Positions 1 to 21,331 are shown, counted from the first letter of the stretch. The stretch: 64,000 nucleotides of DNA from Axinella damicornis (GCA_963931865.1 OZ007511.1:983836-1047835); one strand, 5' to 3'. Program-made: numbers and translations. Notes: generated from the letters alone by a model not told the origin.

Positions 1-1503
1 CTACTCCCTGGAGATCTCAAGTCCAATATTCGTATTAGGTGACAATGACTATTTACTCACTTAACCTCTAGTACTTCATGCAATATATCACTGCAAAAAC
101 AATTGTTTTACCACAGCGTGGTTATGTATACCCTGGTTGCAGACAAGCTTTTTTAGCTACCTTGTACGCAGACAAGCTGGAGACGGTGGTTAGAAGAAGG
201 GGTTCAGAGACTAATTGCATACGCAATTTGCCAGGAGGAAGCTGGCCCAGATTATGCAAGATTTACAACCATAATCGTGCAATCTTAACCACTAAACATC
301 TGTAAGGGACCTGCTGCCATCAAGGGCATGCTCCATGACAACCAGTTGTTACAGTAGTGACCTTGCAGATGTTCCCAAGATTGCCACTGTCTCCAGCTTG
401 GCTACAACAAAGGTAACCACTCTGTTCTGTGGTTCTGTGGTTCTGTGGTTAGATACTACACTAGTTGAACCTTGAATGAGTGTGAAGTCTGGAATGAGCA
501 GATTTTGAACCCATTAGTATTACTACTCCCTGGAGATCTCAAGTCCAATATTCGTATTAGGTGATGATGACTATTCACTTAACCTCTAGTACTTCATATA
601 TCACTGCAAAACAAACCAGTTGTTTTACCACAGCGTGGTTATGTATACCTAGCCTCGTACCCAGGCCCTCACGCGGAATGCGGAAGAGGGCCTGGTGACA
701 CATGGCAAAATTCCCGTATGTGCTCAGTCAGCATAATTGCATAATCGATTACATTGCCTTACTTGGATGCATTCGAAATCACGCGGAAGGTAGCTGTTGG
801 TGATGGCTAAGTAGCAAGTCCTTGCCAAGGAGTGGCCAGAGGTGAGTCTTGAAGGCTAGAACAGCGGTTTTATCAAACGGCTACACTTTTCACGGGGTAA
901 AGAATGTAATTACTACGCAGTAATTGGCAATGGACGAACGTGATTCGCCTACCCAAAATCAAGACCGCTGAGCTCAGCACATACGGGAATTTTGCCAAGT
1001 GTCACCAGGCCCTCTTCCGCGTTCCGCGTGAGGGCCTGGGTACGAGGCTAATGTATACCCTGGTTGCAGACAAGTTAGCTACCTTATTTGCAGACAAGCT
1101 GGAGACAGTGGTTAGAAGAAGGGGTTCAGAGACTAATTGCATACGGCAACTTGAGAGGAAGCTGGCCCAGATTATGCAAGATTTACAACCATAATCATGC
1201 AATCTTAACCACTAAACATATGTGAGGGACCTGCTGCCATCAAGGGCATGCTCCATAACAACCAGTTGTAGTGGCCTTGCAGATTGTTCCCAAGATTGCC
1301 ACTGTCTCCACCTCATCTGCAACAAAGGTAACCACTCTGTGGTTAAAACAACGCCACCCATTTTGTTAAGCAGTAGATGACAAAAGAGTGATGAAACTAT
1401 GTATACTCCTCGAAGGTGTATCAGTCCATGGTGATCAAAGCACAGGCATGCTTGAAGTGTCATAATAGGACTTCATCCAAGATCACTTCCTCTACATGTA
1501 CAG
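1..1503. repeat. Intronic direct duplication, second copy split by a MITE
   Basis: Bases 1 to about 440 and 523 to about 1345 are two copies of one segment; both begin CTACTCCCTGGAGATCTC. The second copy is longer because of the inverted-repeat element at 650-1050. No exon is visible. Because the first exon that can be read (1504) encodes the second half of an SRCR domain, this stretch should be intron of gene A, with the first half to the left of the window. Confidence 0.8.
650..1050. mobile_element. 401-bp MITE with TAG...CTA ends and 9-bp target duplication
   Basis: Roughly 84-bp terminal inverted repeats start TAGCCTCGTACCCAGG and end with the complement. The element is flanked by ATGTATACC at 641-649 and at 1051-1059. 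The first copy of the surrounding duplication has a single ATGTATACC (125-133) and no insert, so the empty site is visible in the same window. A 9-bp duplication with long inverted repeats resembles Mutator-like elements; that class is inferred. No transposase is encoded. Confidence 0.88.
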
Positions 1504-11545
<10,042 letters not shown>

Positions 11546-12075
11546 CCCTAACTTAGTCTAAAGTGAAAGGGGTTAGTAGCTAGTGTTGTAGATTTGACAA
11601 GCAGCCGGTTAGAGATTTTGTTTAGCTGTAGTGATTTGCCGCAATTATATTGAGTGCTGTTAATTTTCATTATGAGCTGTGTCACTAGCTACCTATCAAA
11701 TGTGTTAGATCATGCAGGTGAAATATGGTAATAATATATACACTGTAGGTATGATATTACCGATTAGTTCTATATAGCTAGAGCATACTGATGTGGTTGT
11801 GGTAGCTAGCTGCGTGGTGTAGAAACTACATTAGTAACATGCAAAATATGTAAACACCATTAGATAAATGGTGCCCCCGCCAACACAAGGGCATTCTTGC
11901 CATAGGACACTTGCAATCAAAACGTTCTGTTCATTGTGCTGTAGGTAGTATTGTACCCAAATGAACGCCGGACTCGCGCAAACGCAGAGTCGACACGCCC
12001 ACCGAACACTCGTAACTATACCAGTGTAGTGCGGTTACTGTATTCCGTCAAGCAAGGCTAAGCAGAAAGAGAGAA
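11546..12075. other. Spacer between genes A and B
   Basis: Should hold the gene A 3' untranslated region and the gene B promoter. No canonical AATAAA and no clear TATA box were found. It contains runs of TAGCTAGC-type sequence. Confidence 0.5.
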
Positions 12076-12124
12076 ATGCTCAGGCTGGTGGTTCTGTTAG
12101 CCCTAGCTGCCAAAGGCGTCTATG
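12076..12124 (+). CDS. Gene B exon 1: signal peptide
   Basis: Encodes [17 protein letters not shown], split in the last glycine by GTAAGT. It matches the leader exons of genes C and D in length, phase and ending (VYG, IYG, VHG). Confidence 0.9.
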
Positions 12125-15100
12125 GTAAGTTTGGTAACTTTCACGGACTACCCCTGTTTATGTGAACGATAACGTATAACATGATAACGTAACAGAGACG
12201 TAGGGTTACGTCTCTATTACATGCAGTCTTTGAAGTGTGCTTGATGAAAACAGAACTAGGTTAATTAAGTTGAATAGTCACACAAGTATAATTGACTGAG
12301 TTGTATTACATCTTTATTCCCACCACGTGACAATCCCTGTTATTTTCTTGAATTATCTAAATTACAAATTAATGTCATTTGCATACAATGCTCCTAGCTA
12401 TAATATAACTGCAGCCTCCAAGGTATACCGTTATTCCTGATTCATTCAAGGTATACCGTTATTCCTGATTCATTCAATAAAGAATGCGGCAGTATATCTA
12501 CCAGACCATTTTTGCTTCCAATAGCTACGTGTCATGCATCGCTTCGGAGACTGAGACTGAGTACCTTAGAAATCAGAACGACATCGATGGCACAATAGTG
12601 CTTATGACTAGCTACATGCATGCTACTTGCAATAATACTTATACCAGTTCCATTTTGCTACAGAACGTGATATGTACAATATTAGGTGTAGCTGTATACT
12701 GTAGAACTTATGCCAGCTTTAATCGTTATATTATTGTAAGTTACCATCCAGGATGGGCATCGATTACTGCTATTGCATATACCGTACCCTCGCGAAAGTC
12801 CGCCCACTCCGCAAAGAGCGCCCACCCCCCACTTTTGGCTCAATTTTCTATATAGGGTCAAAGTTTACTCGAATGAGCGCCCACCCTAGGCCCTCGCGCT
12901 ATAGCCTCGTGCCTCGTGTATAACAGGCGATGGAGCGCATTAGGAGATGTTCCAGCATATCTGAGGTAAGAACCTCCTTGCAGCAAGTCTCTATTAGTCT
13001 GTGTATCCGTATCTATGGTGTCCATGTGTGTTGCCTGGCTTGCCTGTGCTAACGACGGCCCCGCGGCCTCCACGCTGGACCTCAGCCAGCGCTTGGCGGC
13101 AGCGAAGACGACGTGGTGAGCGGTGATGTTGCTAGTGACTCCAGCGATGTAGATGTGCTGGGAGGGCTTTGACTCACGCGCGCTTGCTGCTCGATCGCTG
13201 CTTGTGTACGTAAACAAAGGTGGGCGCTCTTTCGGGGCTGAATGCGGAAACACTCGAAAGAGCGCCCACCCCCCTGTTTTTTGAGAAAGTAAGGTGCAGC
13301 GCCCATGGGCGGACTTGCGCGAGAGTACGGTACTGCTTGTAGAATGTTATGCCTCTCAGATGTTGGGTACACTTATCAAAGCAATCCTTCACCTTGAGGC
13401 ATAGCTACTGTTTTATAAGATTGACTGAATTTGTTATATATCCTGTACAAGGCACCCATGCAGCTTGTACTTCTAGCCAGTTTCGCTGTGATAATGGTCA
13501 GTGTGTCACCTCCTCTTACCGGTGCAATGGACGCACTGGTGGATGTAGTGATGGCAGTGATGAGAGAGGATGCTGTAAGTATATGCCCGTGTATCCTCCA
13601 CATGAGCACTTATCAAAGCAATTGTCTATCACCTTATACGTCTGTAGCAATAAACTAATATAATAATTGTGCTATATATAACTGCATGTACATTGACATT
13701 GTTGTACATTTGTGTGATACAATTATTATGTATCAAGTTATCAACATCCTAAGCCACAAACCATTGTGTTTGAGAGCGGTTATACAATTTCTGCAGCTTC
13801 CTGTCAAAGTGGAGCATTCCGGTGCAGCAATGGACAATGCATCCGATCTTCTGACCGTTGTGATGGGACTCGTGAATGTGCTGATGGCAGTGATGAGACT
13901 GGATGTAGTAAGCTGATAGTCTACAAATAATATGCTCCTGATGCCGTACCAACATCAAACTGCAGTTGGATAACGATGGATAAATAAGTTACATGTGGCA
14001 TTCCAGAGTGTTACAATATTATATGCACTACTTCCACGAAGTATGCAATAAGTATGCGGAAGTATAGTGTGCAAGACGGCATACACTTTGCGGTTAAGTG
14101 TGGGGCAGGAAAGCTTATGACACCCAGACACCACGGTTAGTCATGATGATGACGTCACAACTAGTCATGATGATGACGTCAAAGATGCCATTTGGCGAAA
14201 CTGGATGTGGTTTTGTAATTGATTTTGGCACTTAGTCAGACTTCCTTTTTTGGGCATCCTCTTGGAGTAGTAGTAAACATTGATAATGGTTAGTCTGTGC
14301 AAGACCTTAGTGTAACAGCAAATGGTGGACAGACCGAAAGGCTTTCATTAGCAATACTACCCTCAAAATTGAGCTGTGTCCATAGCTGTGCCTCCTAAAA
14401 AAGGAAAGATAATTGGGCATGGCCACACAATTTCATTGTCAGACAGATACATGGAAAGGTTAGCTGTTACGTAGAAAGGTTAGCTGAAAGGAAAGCATGT
14501 AGCTATCAAAGGTGTGGTTGTTGAATGCACCTTCCATCTGTGCTACAAACCACTTCATGCTTGGAAATTCAGCATAATAATTATTCTACACTTGATGTTA
14601 ATACACTACACCTCCTCCTAATAATCAATATTTATACTTTTGTTGCAGTCTCGTGCTCAGGTGGTGCATTTCGATGCAGCACTGGTAGGCAGTGTATCCC
14701 TGTCTCTGGTCGCTGTAATGGGACCAGAGAATGCGCTGATGGCAGTGATGAGATTGGATGTTGTAAGTTACTGTGACATTCTACTGATAGCATACTCACA
14801 TTCTCATGATCGCCAGCCTGCAACTGTATTTAGCCAGTTTCTATGCATACGTAGGCATTTATGACCGATGTAATCGCAGCAGTCATCTAACTATGCTTTA
14901 TTCGTACATCATTAATGTGTACCTTTGTTTGAACTCTTGCAGTTTCGTGTTCAAGTAGTTCATTTCTATGCGCAACTGGTAGGCAGTGTATCCCTGTCTC
15001 TGGTCGTTGTAATGGGACCCGAGAATGTGCTGATGGCAGTGATGAGACTAACTGCAGTGAGTTCTAAATAATTATTTGCCCCTCCTTTTGTGCTTAAATC

Positions 15101-18100
15101 TCAGTTACATCCTGAGCTGTCACTTGATTGGAGGACAATCCATCATGGGCCAATTTTGTGGTCCATTGTGGTTCATTGTGGTATTGTGCAATGTAACTGT
15201 GCATGGGTGGAACAGCTGAACACTGGTTGTAAGATGCTTTCCATCAGATCTAGCTCTGGTGGTATCTGGACCCCTGGTTGTGATTCAGTACAGTAGCTCA
15301 TATTGCTTGCTTCCTGCTCAGCAATACACAACAGAAAGAGATAGACTTCGGACTCGTAGCATCATGGATCATTGAGCACATGTCTGTGATACTCATGTAA
15401 ACTGTATACCTCACAGATGCAAGCAGTGCAAGCAGTGGTGACCTGAGGCTAGCACGGGGATCACGTACAAGTACTTCCTACACATCTGGTCGTCTGGAGA
15501 TCTACCTCAATGGATGGTGGGGGACTGTGTGTGATGACTCCTGGGATTTGACAAATTCTGATGTAGCTTGTCATCAGCTGGGATTCCCTGTTGCTGTTCG
15601 ACCAACCAGCTATCGCACTAGCAGCAGTGCAGGGTAAGATTCACCGTTAAATTTTGTATAGAGTGTGATGACTACTGGGATTTGACAAATTCTGATGTAG
15701 CTTGTCATCAGCTGGGATATTCTGCTGCTGTCAGACCAACCAGCCTCTATCGCACTAGCAGTAGCGCAGGGTAAGGTTTACAACTTGTATTGCACTGCAT
15801 GTGGCACAAGAAGTGTTGGGGTGCAGCTAGTGTGTAAGGTTATGGTTAGATATGCGCATAATGAGCTGATGGTTGCATGGTACAATACTTGCACAATTGG
15901 TGCCTCAAGGTCCTTCTCCATCATAGATGTCATAACGCATGCATAATAGATAACGTAATACTGGGGAACACATCCTGCGGGAAGTAGCAAAGTCCTGAAC
16001 AATCTTGAAGACCTCAGTCCTGTGCCAGATATACAAGATAAAGCCAAACATCTGCTCCATGACTGGCTTTTTTCAATGTCTCTCTCAGCACATTCTCTGT
16101 CTCTTTGCATGACAGATTCCAGTAGACCTTGAGCTTTCAACTATTGTCGCTTTAATGAAGTTTGAGGTTTCCATGACAACACTTCATATTTACTCGAGTT
16201 TGTAATTGTAAATGTGGCATCTACTCACACTACGTACGCATGCTTAGTGATGCAGTTTGGTCAGTCTGCAGCATGTCTACAGTCAAAGTGTAAACAGTCG
16301 TCAAACCTTATTATATCCTTCGTTATCGTATTGGAGGGACGGAATTGAACATGATAATTTCCCTGCAGATTTGGGTCTGGCATAGGTCAGATCTGGCTGG
16401 ATGATGTCGACTGTCGGGGCACTGAATCACGCCTCATTTCTTGTCCAAACAGAGGCATTGGAATTCACAACTGTCGCCATTCTGAGGATGTGGCAATTTA
16501 TTGTACAGGTAAATTGTAGTATATGCTCTGTCAGTATGATGAGCAATGGCAGCCAACAGGAATTCCACTCCGCATATCCACAAAAGTTTGTCAGTGCTGT
16601 AAACTAATTACACTGCATAGTTCGTCCCACATTCCTGGTAGAGTATTTATGTTGCAGAAACTGGTGGAATTGGGAGCGTTTTTGTTTTCCCATCCGTATT
16701 CTGCTGCCAGAGAGGATGCTAGCTGCAAGTAGATATGTCAGTAGAATAGTAGTACGTTTGCTCCAGCTGCGGGTTTCAGAACTCAGTTCCAGGCCTACCG
16801 CATTCACCCTCTTGAGTTTGCTTGGAAATATTATGATCCATTGCAACTACTTTGTTACATCCCATTATCACATCTACCCATTCTATTAGAGGTAGGAATT
16901 ACTCAATGCATGCAGACCTGAAAATTATTTAACTGACGAGAATCCTTAAATTGTTGTCCTTCGCAATGACAGTGCTGCCGTACTTGGAGTTCATATCCTC
17001 GTTCCCAGCTCCCTCATAAAGAGCCTGGGAATGAGGGTAGGAAGTTCAACACATATGTATACTCCACCCCTCACAATGTCACCTCCGCTTGGATGTGGTA
17101 TAACAAATATCTGAACTTTCATTCCAGTCTCATGTCCAGGTCGTTCATTTCTATGCGCAACTGTTAGGCAGTGTATCCCTGTCTCTGGTCGCTGTAATGG
17201 GACCAGAGAATGTGCTGATGGCAGTGATGAGATTGAATGTGGTAAGGCTGACTGACCACCATACACTATGATCTGCCATGATGAACCCTCTTGCGTATGT
17301 ATCCACGGTGTGGTTGCTATATACATGCACCTTCCCCTGTGGCACAAACCACTTCGTGCTCGGAAGTTCGATGATGTTCTACTCAGGCTTGCTCTCTTGG
17401 TGTATAGCTATACACTACCCCTCCTCATGGTCTGGTATAACCAACGGTTGTACTTTTGTTACAGTCTTTTGTTCAAGTAGATCATATCGATGCAGAACTG
17501 GTAGGCAGTGTATCCCTGTCTCCGGTCGCTGTAACGGGACCCGAGAATGTTCTGATCGCAGTGATGAGACTAGATGCAGTGAGTTCTGAGTTTTTAAGTA
17601 TATAAGATTGTGTTTTGTAGTTGTAGACTTGAAGGAAAGACAGCAAACCATCATCTTGGGCCAAAGCCATTGTACGTGGTCCATTGTGGGACGGACATGC
17701 ATGCACTCATTATAATATAACAGTGCATACCGGGGGTATATAACAGTGCATACCGGGGGTATATAACAGTGCATACCGGGGGTATATAACAGTGCATACC
17801 GGGGGTATATAACAGTGCATACCGGGGGTATATAACAGTGCATACCGGGGGTATATAACAGTGCATACCGGGGGTACATAACAGTGCATACCGGGGGTAT
17901 ATAACAGTGCATACCGGGGGTATATAACAGTGCATACCGGGGGTATATAACAGTGCATACCGGGGGTATATAACAGTACATACCGGGGGTGCATAGCTGA
18001 ACGCAGTATATATACCAGCACTAAAGTTTTAGCAGTGTCAACAATTTGAACGTCAGCCAGCTTGATTTCAGTTCACAGCTTAGAATAGTAGTAAGGCACC

Positions 18101-21100
18101 AATTGTTCGGCTGAACTAATCATAGTGACATCAACTTCAGCTATGCATGCAGCTAGGCAGTTCTTGCATGCCTCAAGTGAGCCACTAAGTATAAGGTACA
18201 CATAGTGTTCCTATCCATATAGTCCCAAGCATCAGTTACATTTACCCATGCAGCTCAGTGTACTTCTAGCCAGTTTCGTTGTGACAATGGTCAGTGCATT
18301 CCGTCCTCCAACCGGTGCAATGGATTCGCTGGTGGATGTAGTGACGGCAGTATTGAGAGAGGATGCGGTAAGTTGACATGTTGGGTTAGGTAATTTGCAA
18401 ACAGTAGTTACAGTCTGTATGTAGAACAGCCTGCTATACATCTTGAGGTGCAGAACAGCATGATTGTTTAACCCTTTCATCGAATCTTGGTTTTATTTTG
18501 CTTGCTCTGCAAAAAGTAGTATGCATATCCATACATGAGTGAATAAGAATTGAAATTTTAAATATGCAGAAAATACATTTTGAGGTTTTGGGATGCATAT
18601 GTGCCTATGGTGGCGAAAGGGTTAACTTAAATGTACGATATACATGGACATCACCAGATAATCAAGGCAAGTGTCCAGTGAATTCTGCTGCAAAGGTATT
18701 GCCCCAGACAGAAGCATGAATGCATAAACTGAAGCTGTTGCTTGATCAAGGGAAAGCTGTACTTCGTCACATATGTTTGATCAAGGGAAAGCTGTACTTC
18801 GTCACATATGTTTGATCAAGGGAAAGCTGTACTTCGTCACATATGTTTGATCAAGGGAAAGCTGTACTTTGTCACATTTGTTTGATGTTGTCACCAGACT
18901 ATTAATTGTCCAGACATGAGTTTCTTCGTTAGTATAGATGGTGGATGCACGAACAGAATTGCTCAGTTTCACGCTGCATGCGCGCATGCATCCTACACGC
19001 ACACAATGTGCCCAAATTTTAGTGTTATGACAGAACATAAATTACTTGGACTCCTGACTTTAGTAGCTATGATTATTGTACACTACAGCTTAGCTCAGAT
19101 TTCAAACTCGTACTGCACTTTGCATGCTACGTATTTAGCAATACATATTTCGATGAGTCGATCTGATAACTTGGGTGGATGCTAGTCAGTGGTATAGCAC
19201 ATGATATTGTTCAAACTGTTTAACTACCTCACAGCAAGCAGTGGTGACCTCAGATTAGTGCAGGGATCACGTACAAGTGCTTCCTACTCATCTGGTCGTC
19301 TGGAGATCTACCTCAATGAACAGTGGGGGAGTGTGTGTAATGACTCCTGGGATTCGGCAAATTCTGATGTAGTTTGTCATCAGCTGGGGTATTCTGCTGC
19401 TGCCCAACCCGGCTATCGCACAAGCAGTAGTGCAGGGTAAGATTGTACAGTCCATGGCAACCAACCAGCTATCACACAAGCAGTAGTGCTGGGTAAGATT
19501 GTACAGTACCATGGCAACCAACCAGCTATCACACAAGCAGTAGTGCAGGGTAAGATTGTACAGTACAATGGGGCATACGATCCTCCCCCTCATTGAAATG
19601 TACACATGATGAGCTAATGACTGAGCAACTATGACAGTATGAGTGTGGACACTGCATGGGTTCATGGAAGCACCACGCAGCTGCAATATTTTAAACTACT
19701 GCACCATATAGCTGCAATATTGCAAATTAACTCAAGGCCCACTAGCTGGGTTCTGACACAGAGGAAGGAATATTTATAGCTGTCTTCCAGTATAGCAACT
19801 CTTGAAGGTTATTTCACATTGGGGTAAGCAGTTACTAGGTACCATGTGTTTTCTCCCAAAGTCTCTCTGAGATTATAAACTTAGCGTTAAATGTATAACT
19901 TCATCTGTCATGATATGATGGAGATCACAAACATCAGGTGCCATGCAATTCTGCTACCATACTAGGGTTACTATATACAATGTGTATAGCTACATGTACT
20001 ATTATACGCATTCAGTATTACATGTACGACATCTGCAGGTTTGGGATTGGTACAGGACAGATCTGGCTGGACAATGTCAACTGTCGGGGCTCTGAATCAC
20101 TCCTCACCTCCTGTTCAAACAGGGGAAACGGGACGCATGACTGTTCTCATTCCCAGGATGTGGCAATTTATTGTGCAGGTAATCCCATCATAGTGATTGT
20201 TCCCATTGTTGTGTACTGCCTATGACGAGCATACAGGGAATTCCCCTTGGTGGTGGCATGCATTAACATGTACTTTGAAATTGAATTACTGTCATCAAAT
20301 ATTAATTTTACTTTTGCAATCTGATAAAGTCATACTGTACCAAAAAACACAGCTCCTCCCCCCATATAGTTAACCCTTTCACCACTTCCATAAGGTTTGT
20401 ATGCATTTTTATGGCTCCTTTATATTAGGCACTAATATAAAGTATACGCTTTTCTGTATTTTCTAAGGCACTAAAGTGGCCTATGATGGTGAAAGGGTTA
20501 TAGTAGTATGCACACAGTTACACTCATTCATACATCTATATACACACAGAAACAATGTCAGATGCTGGGGGCTCCATTGCAGCCATGATAGCTACAATCA
20601 TAGGTATAATAATCTTCACATGCTGTGTGGGATGCTGCTGCTGCTACTGCTGCTATCACTGCTGCTCAAAACCGACACCCCATGAGCCTGACTATCAGCC
20701 CTATCCAGTCAGTCTGCAACGGCTTCGTGCACCATCACCACTTCGTCGAGATCCATCACCTCCACCTCCACCACCACCTACACCACCACCACCCCCTCCA
20801 CCACTACCCCCACACCAGCACCACCAACACCACCACCACCACCACCACCACCACCACCACCTCCATCAACAACAACAGCAACACTCCAGCACTGAACCCT
20901 CAGCCCCCCCTGCAGATTATCTCCCTCAGCCTCCTCTCATTCCAGGTAATAGGTATGGGGTTGTATAATTATTCCAGTGCTGCATCGATTTTGGTCAAAC
21001 ATTTGTGTAAAATCACTAGTCTTATTACTTTGATTTCATATAATGGCTGTAGCTAATGCACAACTACTCCCCAGGCTATGCAGGAGCACCTCCATATGAT

Positions 21101-21331
21101 GAGGTCTGGGTAGGAGGAATCAGCCCATATCCAGAGCAACCTCCCCCTCCTCCACACACCCAAGGTGGTACTATCGGAGGAATCAGCCCCTATCCTCAGC
21201 AACCCCCTCCATCATGGTCAAATGAGCCTCCTGCTTACCCAGCTACAGAATATCCCATGGGAGATCCCGGATATCCCCTCACTCCCTACCCTCCTTCTGG
21301 CCCCCAGCCGTACCCTGATCCCACCTACTAG
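12076..21331 (+). CDS. Gene B: LDLa/SRCR type I membrane receptor
   Basis: Complete model of 14 exons and 730 codons before the stop: 12076-12124, 13464-13574, 13797-13907, 14649-14762, 14943-15056, 15417-15633, 16369-16508, 17128-17241, 17465-17578, 18254-18367, 19235-19436, 20039-20178, 20550-20945, 21075-21331. Order: signal peptide, 4 LDLa, SRCR, 3 LDLa, SRCR, membrane segment, Pro/His-rich tail. The ATG at 12076 was chosen because it opens a 17-residue hydrophobic leader ending in a phase 1 donor that matches the next exon. The last two exons align with those of gene A over their whole length. A surface receptor whose cytoplasmic tail can bind WW/SH3-type proteins is inferred. Two exons have duplicated 3' ends with extra splice donors. 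Confidence 0.87.
12782..13330. mobile_element. 549-bp MITE with TA flanks
   Basis: Left CCGTACCCTCGCG followed by GTCCGCCCA is mirrored by TGGGCGGACTTGCGCGAG and GTACGG on the right, with TA on both sides (12780-12781 and 13331-13332). A second inner pair around GGTGGGCGCTCTTTC adds to the inverted structure. Its open frames have no recognisable domain. TA flanks suggest a Tc1/mariner-type mobiliser. Confidence 0.75.
13464..13574 (+). CDS. Gene B exon: LDLa 1
   Basis: Encodes [22 protein letters not shown] and SDGSDERGC. Nearly the same as gene A exon 4277-4387. Confidence 0.93.
13797..13907 (+). CDS. Gene B exon: LDLa 2
   Basis: Encodes [30 protein letters not shown]. Acceptor CTGCAG, donor GTAAGC. 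Confidence 0.93.
14138..14181. promoter_or_regulatory. Two CRE palindromes in a 24-bp direct repeat
   Basis: TGACGTCA occurs at 14150-14157 and 14174-14181, each within TAGTCATGATGATGACGTCA. This is the consensus site for CREB/ATF factors. The intronic position makes an enhancer role possible but unproven. Confidence 0.4.
14649..14762 (+). CDS. Gene B exon: LDLa 3
   Basis: Encodes [15 protein letters not shown] and [10 protein letters not shown]; a TGRQC subtype like 7715-7828. Confidence 0.93.
14943..15056 (+). CDS. Gene B exon: LDLa 4
   Basis: Encodes [15 protein letters not shown] and [10 protein letters not shown]. It is followed by a 360-bp intron without recognisable content. Confidence 0.92.
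15417..15633 (+). CDS. Gene B exon: SRCR 1 first half
   Basis: Encodes [28 protein letters not shown] and DVACHQLGF. Ends GG|GTAAGA in phase 2. Confidence 0.94.
15662..15774 (+). pseudogene. Truncated copy of the SRCR half-exon with its own donor
   Basis: Repeats the 3' half of the preceding exon, from GTGTGATGAC to AGTAGCGCAGGGTAAGG, lacking the 5' half and any acceptor. It keeps an intact donor, so it could serve as an alternative 3' boundary only if the intervening 28 bp were retained; that would alter the frame. Most likely a duplication relic. Confidence 0.75.
16369..16508 (+). CDS. Gene B exon: SRCR 1 second half
   Basis: Encodes [33 protein letters not shown] and IYC. Starts with A after CTGCAG, completing a glycine codon from the first half. 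Confidence 0.94.
17128..17241 (+). CDS. Gene B exon: LDLa 5
   Basis: Encodes [15 protein letters not shown] and [10 protein letters not shown]. The intron before it carries a short palindrome CCTCGTTCCCAG/CTGGGAATGAGG (16996-17037). Confidence 0.92.
17465..17578 (+). CDS. Gene B exon: LDLa 6
   Basis: Encodes [15 protein letters not shown] and [10 protein letters not shown]. The DRSDE loop is shared with gene A exon 7715-7828, and so is the upstream intron, indicating common descent of both. Confidence 0.92.
17719..17992. repeat. 23-bp minisatellite, about 12 units
   Basis: The unit contains CAGTGCATACCGGGGGTATA. Because three units make 69 bp, all frames stay open and generate long artefactual open frames on the - strand. 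Confidence 0.96.
18254..18367 (+). CDS. Gene B exon: LDLa 7, altered calcium loop
   Basis: Encodes [14 protein letters not shown] and [17 protein letters not shown]. The conserved DGSDE is DGSIE, losing one acidic calcium ligand while keeping all six cysteines. Confidence 0.9.
18472..18621. mobile_element. piggyBac-like MITE
   Basis: Ends CCCTTTCATCG and CGAAAGGG are flanked by TTAA at 18468-18471 and 18622-18625. CCCTTT termini with TTAA target duplication are characteristic of piggyBac. A relative lies at 20374-20497. Confidence 0.75.
18738..18888. repeat. 36-bp minisatellite, 4 units
   Basis: The unit contains TTGATCAAGGGAAAGCTGTA and CGTCACATATG. The last unit has diverged. Confidence 0.93.
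19235..19436 (+). CDS. Gene B exon: SRCR 2 first half
   Basis: Encodes [28 protein letters not shown] and DVVCHQLGY. The donor GG|GTAAGA is followed by two extra copies of the exon end. Confidence 0.94.
19437..19566 (+). repeat. Two duplicated splice-donor segments
   Basis: A roughly 60-bp unit, from GTAAGATTGTACAGT to AGCAGTAGTGC(A/T)GG, repeats the last 35 bp of the preceding exon plus its donor. Three GGGTAAGATTGTACAG donors therefore lie within 130 bp. Confidence 0.9.
20039..20178 (+). CDS. Gene B exon: SRCR 2 second half
   Basis: Encodes [33 protein letters not shown] and IYC. HDC replaces the usual HNC motif. Donor GTAATC, phase 1. Confidence 0.94.
20374..20497. mobile_element. piggyBac-like MITE, second copy
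   Basis: CCCTTTCACCA and TGGTGAAAGGG ends. The left flank is TTAA (20370-20373); the right is TTAT, one base off. Same family as 18472-18621. Confidence 0.68.
20550..20945 (+). CDS. Gene B exon: transmembrane and Pro/His/Gln-rich tail
   Basis: Encodes [19 protein letters not shown], a hydrophobic span ending in a Cys-rich cluster ([15 protein letters not shown]), then Pro-runs, 11 consecutive His and a Gln run before the QPPLIPG that matches gene A. The membrane span is shorter and more Cys-rich than in gene A. CCN/CAN repeats make this part length-variable. Confidence 0.9.
21075..21331 (+). CDS. Gene B last exon: Pro/Tyr/Gly-rich tail
   Basis: Opens [15 protein letters not shown], includes two GGISPYP units and ends PYPDPTY before TAG (21329-21331). 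Aligns along its whole length with gene A 11286-11545. Confidence 0.93.

Noticed and set aside
12858..13253. 131-codon open frame on the - strand
   Set aside because: Lies inside the TA-flanked MITE at 12782-13330, has no domain and is not continued by splice sites.
17415..17981. 188-codon open frame on the - strand made of a 23-residue repeat
   Set aside because: It is created by the 23-bp minisatellite, whose unit leaves all frames open in the - direction. It overlaps a real LDLa exon on the + strand.
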